DNA from: Burkholderia metallica
GTDB taxonomy: Bacteria; Pseudomonadota; Gammaproteobacteria; Burkholderiales; Burkholderiaceae
Direction: 5' to 3'
DNA length: 64,000 bases
Assembly (NCBI RefSeq): GCF_902832845.1
Contig: NZ_CADFDB010000015.1
Coordinates: 62,001-126,000 of the forward strand
The translations under genes were made by a program, and so were the position numbers. Below the pieces are notes generated by a model. The model was not told the origin of the DNA. It saw only the letters and a program-made list of their open reading frames with translations, and did no database searches. Position 1 is the first letter of the stretch; every line of letters begins with the position of its first letter. Shown here in pieces: positions 62,587 through 64,000 of this stretch.

Positions 62587-63935
62587 TGCGATCGATTCGG
62601 CAACGGCTTACCTTGCTGGTGCTGTCGGGGGTCGTCGCTGTCTGGGCATACTCGCTGGTTTCAAGCTATCGCCAGGCAATTCACGAAGCCGAGGAATGGG
62701 ACGAAACACGCATCGAGCAAATCGCCCGGGCGTTTGCCGCGCTAGACGCGACCGATCTCCCGGTCTTTGCGGGAATCGTCATCGGTGCAGGCGAAGACGA
62801 CGATGGCGACAACGACGCGTCCCCACGGATGCTGTACGAAGTGAGCGCAACAGACGGACGCATTCTGGCTGCCAGTCAGGGGTTGGACACACTCGATCTG
62901 CCGACGTTGCCTTCGGCAGCATCCTTCCCGATCCGGTCCGGAAATCCGAAATGGCACGCCTACGTGCTAACCGATGCTGCGCGCGGCCGGACTGTGCGCA
63001 TCTTCGAACAACGTACGCACCGCTCGGATCTGTCCGCCGAGGTTGCACGTCGCGTTGCGCGGCCGCTCGCATTCGCGCTGCCCGTGATGGCCGTATTGAT
63101 CTGGCTGGCGATCGGTCGCAGCCTGACGCCATTGCGAACGCTGTCCGAGGCGATCGTGGCACGTTCACCTGACAGGCTCGATGCCATTGGCACAAAGGGC
63201 ATTCCGGACGAGGTGCGGCCGCTGGTCGCCGCGCTTAACACATTGTTGGAACGTCTGCGCGGCTCGCTCGATCGTGAGCGAGCATTTACGAGCGACGCAG
63301 CACATGAGCTCAAGACCCCGCTTGCAGCACTCAAGGTCCAGGCGCAGGTGGCGCTCACGGCGCGTGATCCGGAGCGCCAGAGGCGCGCAATGGAACGGGT
63401 TGTGGAGGGTGTCGACCGGAGCACCCATCTGGCGGACCAGTTGCTCGCACTGGCGCGACTAGACGAAACCATCCCGTTGCCCGGCGAGCCCGTTGATCTC
63501 GCACGCTTGGTGCAGACATGCGTGAATGACCATCAGGCGCGCGCGGATCGAAAACGGATGTCGCTGACGACACGCACTGACGAGGGCACTATCGTCCATG
63601 CGCCGCCGACGTTGGTTCGCGTCTTGCTCGACAATCTCGTCGATAACGCGATCAAGTATGGTCGGGAGCAAGGGAATGTTGAAATCGCGACGTGGCGAGA
63701 TCCCGGCATGATTCGTATTGAGGTACGGGACGACGGCCCCGGTGTCTCGGACGGTAATCTGTCCAGACTGCACGACCGCTTCTTTCGCGGCGCGGATCAT
63801 GACGAAAGCGGCAGCGGACTGGGGCTGTCAATCGTCGCACGCATCGTGACCAAACTCGGCGGGAGTTTCGCGTACGTCATCGGGTTGAACGGAACGGGGT
63901 TCGGCGTGCGTGTCGTCTTGCCTGTGTCGAACTGA
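62586..63935 (+). CDS. Sensor histidine kinase (QseC-like)
   Basis: 449 aa. Membrane segments at about residues 8-27 and 155-175 flank a periplasmic sensor; H-box DAAHELKTPLAALKVQ, N-box DNLVDNAIKYG, and G-box SGSGLGLSIV are all intact. ATG overlaps the regulator stop as TGATG; GTG one codon earlier is possible. Confidence 0.93.
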   Translation: MRSIRQRLTLLVLSGVVAVWAYSLVSSYRQAIHEAEEWDETRIEQIARAFAALDATDLPVFAGIVIGAGEDDDGDNDASPRMLYEVSATDGRILAASQGLDTLDLPTLPSAASFPIRSGNPKWHAYVLTDAARGRTVRIFEQRTHRSDLSAEVARRVARPLAFALPVMAVLIWLAIGRSLTPLRTLSEAIVARSPDRLDAIGTKGIPDEVRPLVAALNTLLERLRGSLDRERAFTSDAAHELKTPLAALKVQAQVALTARDPERQRRAMERVVEGVDRSTHLADQLLALARLDETIPLPGEPVDLARLVQTCVNDHQARADRKRMSLTTRTDEGTIVHAPPTLVRVLLDNLVDNAIKYGREQGNVEIATWRDPGMIRIEVRDDGPGVSDGNLSRLHDRFFRGADHDESGSGLGLSIVARIVTKLGGSFAYVIGLNGTGFGVRVVLPVSN

Positions 63936-64000
63936 TGCGGTATCAACGGCATGACGATGGCTCTCTCCACCGAACAAGGCCGGCGATGCGTGGCATGGCC

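Overview
The window has the base composition and codon use of a high-GC betaproteobacterium, most likely Burkholderia (inferred from the DUF3717 protein and the general gene style, not from a database match). Roughly bases 1-52,100 are a conjugative element (ICE or plasmid). Bases 52,800-64,000 look like resident replicon sequence. No integrase, Rep protein, tRNA or attachment repeat is visible, so the sequence does not decide between ICE and plasmid.

Bases 1-23,400 (minus strand) hold an F-type type IV secretion operon read right to left: transglycosylase, exported protein, traA, L, E, K, B, an inserted phage-like block (winged-helix protein, Lar-like zinc ribbon, HNH nuclease), dsbC, traV, traC, trbI, S26 pilin peptidase, traW, traU, trbC, traN, traF, traH and traG (cut by the window edge). 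The genes are packed with ATGA, GTGA or TGATG overlaps, which fix most starts. TraN is split into two adjacent genes, each with its own signal peptide.

Bases 24,000-26,900 are a lower-GC cargo: an XRE regulator with a peptidase-like tail lacking its serine motif, a VUT/YhhQ queuosine-precursor transporter with an extra N-terminal domain, and a DUF985 cupin. Bases 27,100-32,600 carry the mobilisation genes traI (TrwC-sized MobF relaxase), traD and a ribbon-helix-helix protein. A non-coding control region follows (32,800-34,100) with oriT-like repeats, a nested palindrome holding DnaA-box-like sequences, and a 170-bp tandem repeat.

Bases 34,100-52,100 are maintenance and defence functions: a toxin-antitoxin pair, a very large ParB, an adenine/cytosine-N4 class DNA methyltransferase, a DndC-like PAPS-reductase-family protein, LPD29, DUF932 and DUF3560 proteins, and a 5-methylcytosine methyltransferase with six internal repeats. 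Several of these genes are preceded by a family of long GC-rich hairpin elements, with one compensatory base change between copies. This is the best candidate here for an undescribed RNA or regulatory system.

Bases 52,800-64,000 hold a diguanylate cyclase, a Pal-like lipoprotein, an orphan Rieske protein, a DegP-like protein that has lost its whole catalytic triad, cytochromes b561 and b562, and a QseBC-like two-component system.
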